Shown here piece after piece: positions 13,829-15,525 of a stretch of DNA of 15,525 nt; the first letter of the stretch is position 1; the number at the start of each line of letters is the position of its first letter. Below the pieces are notes generated by a model. That model did no database searches. It saw only the letters and a list, made by a program, of their open reading frames with translations, and was not told the DNA's origin. A program made the position numbers and the translations under genes. This stretch comes from an uncultured Myxococcales bacterium. GTDB lineage: Bacteria > Myxococcota > UBA727 > VGSZ01. The stretch covers positions 1 through 15,525 of the forward strand of contig CAJBHN010000068.1 in NCBI GenBank assembly GCA_903952805.1, in the 5' to 3' direction.

Positions 13829-14030
13829 CGGCCTCAGGTCGGTGGCCGACGACGACGTCGTCGTCATCGTGCTGGCAGTCGTTTTCCTCGTCGTCGTCGA
13901 CCGTGCCGTCATCAGAGACGTCGTCGTCAGCGGTTCGGTCGAGATCGTCGAGGGCAGGCGCGCGCGATGCGTCCCAGGCCAAGACACCCAGTCCGCCCAG
14001 CACCAGCAGCAGGGCCACCCTTGCGGTCAT
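13776..14030 (-). CDS. Small acidic protein with N-terminal hydrophobic anchor (hypothetical)
   Basis: 84 codons from the ATG at 14030. Residues 3-18 (ARVALLLVLGGLGVLA) would make a signal anchor or uncleaved signal peptide. An extremely Asp-rich stretch follows (about residues 27-60, with runs of DDD), then a basic tail. The first 65 or so codons use the same C/G third-position bias as neighbouring genes, and the hydrophobic-then-acidic layout is protein-like. Against it: no clear Shine-Dalgarno, and the 3' end overlaps the NAD kinase gene by 53 bp tail to tail. It is divergent to the metallophosphoesterase gene with 83 bp between the two starts. No family is recognised. It may instead be noncoding sequence rich in GAC/GTC triplets. 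Confidence 0.45.
   Translation of the reverse strand: MTARVALLLVLGGLGVLAWDASRAPALDDLDRTADDDVSDDGTVDDDEENDCQHDDDDVVVGHRPEAVRTGRRPLETAPARSSR
13824..13865. terminator. Hairpin cluster after the NAD kinase stop (weak terminator candidate)
   Basis: Three adjacent inverted repeats follow or include the stop codon: CCTGA/TCAGG (13824-13838, 5-nt loop), GTCGG-TGG-CCGAC (13838-13850), and a perfect 18-bp palindrome of (GAC)3(GTC)3 (13848-13865). There is no T-tract on either strand, so an intrinsic terminator is only a possibility. Part of the signal may be codon bias of the overlapping minus-strand ORF. Confidence 0.25.
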
Positions 14031-14113
14031 GGTCCAACTGTATCGTCTCGATTCCGTCGGGCGGGACGGTTCGCTCCCTTGTCCAACGGCGCCCGCGTTC
14101 GTAGCACCACGCC
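14031..14113. promoter_or_regulatory. Short divergent gap before the metallophosphoesterase gene
   Basis: 83 bp between the two divergent start codons. It should contain the promoter of the metallophosphoesterase gene if that gene is not read through from the NAD kinase gene. I saw no convincing -35/-10 hexamers and no Shine-Dalgarno before the ATG at 14114. Confidence 0.3.
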
Positions 14114-15268
14114 ATGCCACTGCGATTCCTCCTCTTCTTCGGTGTGCTGTCGACGCTGGTGCTGACCGTCCACGGCTACCTTGGGTGGCGCCACGTTGGT
14201 GGCTCCGGGCTGGTCGGTGGGCTGCGCACCGCGGCCTGGGTCGGGGTGTGGATGCATGCGGCGCTGCTGCCCCTCGCATTCTCCGCCCGCTTTTGGCTGA
14301 AGGGGACTGTCGCTGACGTCGCTTCGTGGGTGGGTTTTGTCGCGATGGGGCTCTTCTCATTTGTGCTGACCCTGACCGTCCTGCGCGACGTCGGCTGGCT
14401 GATCATGGCGGCATCGTCGACGCTGCCCGACCTCGATCGTCGGTCGGCCCTCCTGCAGTTCACCAATCTCGCGGTGCTTGGTTCAAGCCTGGGTTTGACG
14501 GCGGTCGGTGTGGTGTCCGCACGTCGGCGCGCCGCCATCGTCGACGTCACCGTCCCGATCGTCGGCTTGCCGCCCGGTCTGGAGGGCTTCACGATTGCCC
14601 AAATCAGCGACGTCCACGTCGGACCCACCATCCGTCGCGCATACATTCAAAGCATCGTCGATGGCGTCAACAGCATTGGTGCCGACGTCGTTGCTGTCAC
14701 CGGCGATGTCGTCGACGGCACCGTCGCTGAGTTGCGAGAACACATCGCCCCGTTCGCCGATCTTCGGGGCAAGCACGGCGTGTTCTTTTGCACCGGCAAC
14801 CACGAATATTACTCGGGAGCCGACGAGTGGATCGCGGAACTGACCCGCCTTGGGCTGCGCACGTTGCATAACGAACACGTCGTGCTCGACCACGGCGGGA
14901 CGCCCATCGTCATCGCCGGCGTCACCGACTTCAACGCCCACCAGGTCATCGTCGAACACAAGAGCGACCCCGCCGCCGCGGTCAACGGCGCCCCGGCCGA
15001 CGTCATCAAGGTGCTCCTCGCCCATCAACCTCGCTCCTGTCGCGAGGCGGGTGAGTGCGGCATCCATCTGCAGCTGTCGGGGCACACCCACGGCGGCCAG
15101 TTCTTGCCGTGGAACTTCTTCGTGCGGCTCCAACAGCCCTTCACCGCCGGGCTCGAGCGCTGGAAGGACATGTGGGTCTATACGAGTCGCGGTACGGGGT
15201 ATTGGGGGCCCCCGGTGCGGGTCATGGCGCCGTCGGAGATCACGCGGCTGCGGCTGGTCTCGGCATGA
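14114..15268 (+). CDS. Membrane-anchored metallophosphoesterase (YkuE/YaeI-like)
   Basis: A 384-aa protein. The N-terminal 136 residues hold about four transmembrane segments (roughly 3-20, 36-56, 70-97 and 115-136). The rest is a calcineurin-like metallophosphoesterase with the full metal-ligand set: QISDVHVG (D166, H168), TGDVVDG (D198), TGNHEYY (N229, H230), LLAHQP (H304) and LSGHTHGG (H324, H326). The ending TSRGTGYWGPPVRVMAPSEIT is typical of the YkuE/YaeI branch. These enzymes hydrolyse phosphate esters using two metal ions. Some membrane-associated relatives act on lipids, including UDP-2,3-diacylglucosamine in lipid A synthesis, but the substrate here cannot be told from sequence. With four segments the catalytic domain should sit on the same side as the N-terminus, probably the cytosol. 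The last bases overlap the next gene by ATGA. Confidence 0.92.
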   Translation: MPLRFLLFFGVLSTLVLTVHGYLGWRHVGGSGLVGGLRTAAWVGVWMHAALLPLAFSARFWLKGTVADVASWVGFVAMGLFSFVLTLTVLRDVGWLIMAASSTLPDLDRRSALLQFTNLAVLGSSLGLTAVGVVSARRRAAIVDVTVPIVGLPPGLEGFTIAQISDVHVGPTIRRAYIQSIVDGVNSIGADVVAVTGDVVDGTVAELREHIAPFADLRGKHGVFFCTGNHEYYSGADEWIAELTRLGLRTLHNEHVVLDHGGTPIVIAGVTDFNAHQVIVEHKSDPAAAVNGAPADVIKVLLAHQPRSCREAGECGIHLQLSGHTHGGQFLPWNFFVRLQQPFTAGLERWKDMWVYTSRGTGYWGPPVRVMAPSEITRLRLVSA

Positions 15269-15486
15269 GCCGCATCTGCGTCGATCGCTGCGTGTGCTTC
15301 AATCGAACGTTTGTGGAGTTGAAAGCGGTGGCGGCGTCGACAGGGGCAAATACGCTGGAACTCCTGCAGGAAGAAACGCAATTCGGTCTCGCCTGCCGCA
15401 TCTGCAATCCCTACGTGCGTTGCATGCTGCGCACGGGGCAGACCGTCTTCACCCGTCAATTGAACGACGACGGCGAGGCTGGTTGA
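15265..15486 (+). CDS. Bfd-like [2Fe-2S]-binding small protein
   Basis: 73 aa. Cysteines 9 and 11 (CVC) and 44 and 47 (CRIC) give CxC-x32-CxxC, which matches the CxC-x(31-34)-CxxC spacing of the bacterioferritin-associated ferredoxin (Bfd-like) [2Fe-2S] fold. Two further cysteines occur at 5 and 53. The segment between the pairs (ELKAVAASTGANTLELLQEE) is the expected helical spacer. Small stand-alone proteins of this type occur in several bacterial groups, mostly without an assigned partner. No bacterioferritin gene lies nearby, so release of iron from ferritin should not be assumed. The start overlaps the metallophosphoesterase stop as ATGA, so translation is probably coupled. Confidence 0.85.
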   Translation: MSRICVDRCVCFNRTFVELKAVAASTGANTLELLQEETQFGLACRICNPYVRCMLRTGQTVFTRQLNDDGEAG

Positions 15487-15502
15487 GTTCACGCGCATCC
15501 AA

Positions 15503-15522
15503 CGGTGGTCGCGGCTCCACCG
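15503..15522 (+). terminator. Possible terminator hairpin after the [2Fe-2S] gene
   Basis: CGGTGG and CCACCG form a 6-bp stem with an 8-nt loop, 16 nt after the stop codon. The window ends 3 bp later, so a following T-tract cannot be checked. The rest of the final 39 bp shows nothing else. Confidence 0.25.
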
Positions 15523-15525
15523 GCC

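Noticed and set aside
13848..13865. 18-bp perfect palindrome (GAC)3(GTC)3 as a protein-binding site
   Set aside because: GAC and GTC runs are abundant throughout the window because of Asp/Val codon use, so the symmetry here is weak evidence for a specific site.
13171..14316. Plus-strand 381-codon frame overlapping the NAD kinase and metallophosphoesterase genes, and minus-strand frames at 12805-13509 and 13238-13987
   Set aside because: All lie across genes with clear homology and conserved motifs in another frame; they contain only Arg/Pro/Ser-rich shadow sequence.
14031..14360. N-terminal extension of the small acidic minus-strand ORF to 14360
   Set aside because: It would run antisense through the start of the metallophosphoesterase gene, and its added sequence is low-complexity Arg/Pro; the ATG at 14030 directly precedes the hydrophobic segment.
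15055..15264. Longer start for the [2Fe-2S] protein at 15055
   Set aside because: The added part overlaps the conserved GHTH end of the metallophosphoesterase, and the ATG at 15265 gives a standard 4-bp overlap and a protein of the usual length.

Overview
The window is GC-rich, uses GTG as well as ATG starts, and favours C or G at third codon positions. It codes almost from end to end. The gene content (a giant secreted DUF11-repeat protein ending in OmpA-like domains, an outer-membrane-type barrel, a membrane metallophosphoesterase, and a small Bfd-type [2Fe-2S] protein) fits a Gram-negative bacterium. My best guess is an uncultured or poorly known member of Myxococcota or another former deltaproteobacterial lineage. 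That placement is inference from gene style, not from a marker gene.

Left three quarters (1-11481, minus strand): one reading frame stays open for about 3,827 codons and runs off the left edge. It begins with a signal peptide and an N-terminal cysteine-containing domain. About 17 tandem DUF11/Ig-like repeats follow, many joined by an acidic SDDPxT...DPT linker with a period near 400 bp. Next come a carboxypeptidase-regulatory-like segment, one more DUF11-like module, an SdrD-B-like module, an OmpA-like domain, an Ig-like linker region, and a second OmpA-like domain cut by the window edge. It is most simply read as a very large periplasmic or cell-surface filamentous protein held to peptidoglycan.

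Middle (11482-11717): a divergent intergenic region of 236 bp with several clean inverted repeats. It presumably carries promoters for the giant gene on the left and the small operon on the right.

Right quarter (11718-15525, mostly plus strand): a predicted 209-aa outer-membrane beta-barrel protein overlaps by 4 bp (GTGA) a fusion protein. The N-terminal half of that fusion resembles the NAD-biosynthesis adenylyltransferase NadD with its catalytic motifs eroded, and its C-terminal half is an apparently intact NAD kinase. A small acidic, N-terminally hydrophobic ORF on the minus strand fills most of the next gap. A four-TM metallophosphoesterase follows, and it overlaps by 4 bp (ATGA) a 73-aa Bfd-like [2Fe-2S] protein.

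The most unusual item is the degenerate NadD-NadK fusion. The duplicated OmpA-like anchors of the giant protein come next. I see no tRNA, rRNA, CRISPR array, insertion sequence or phage gene.
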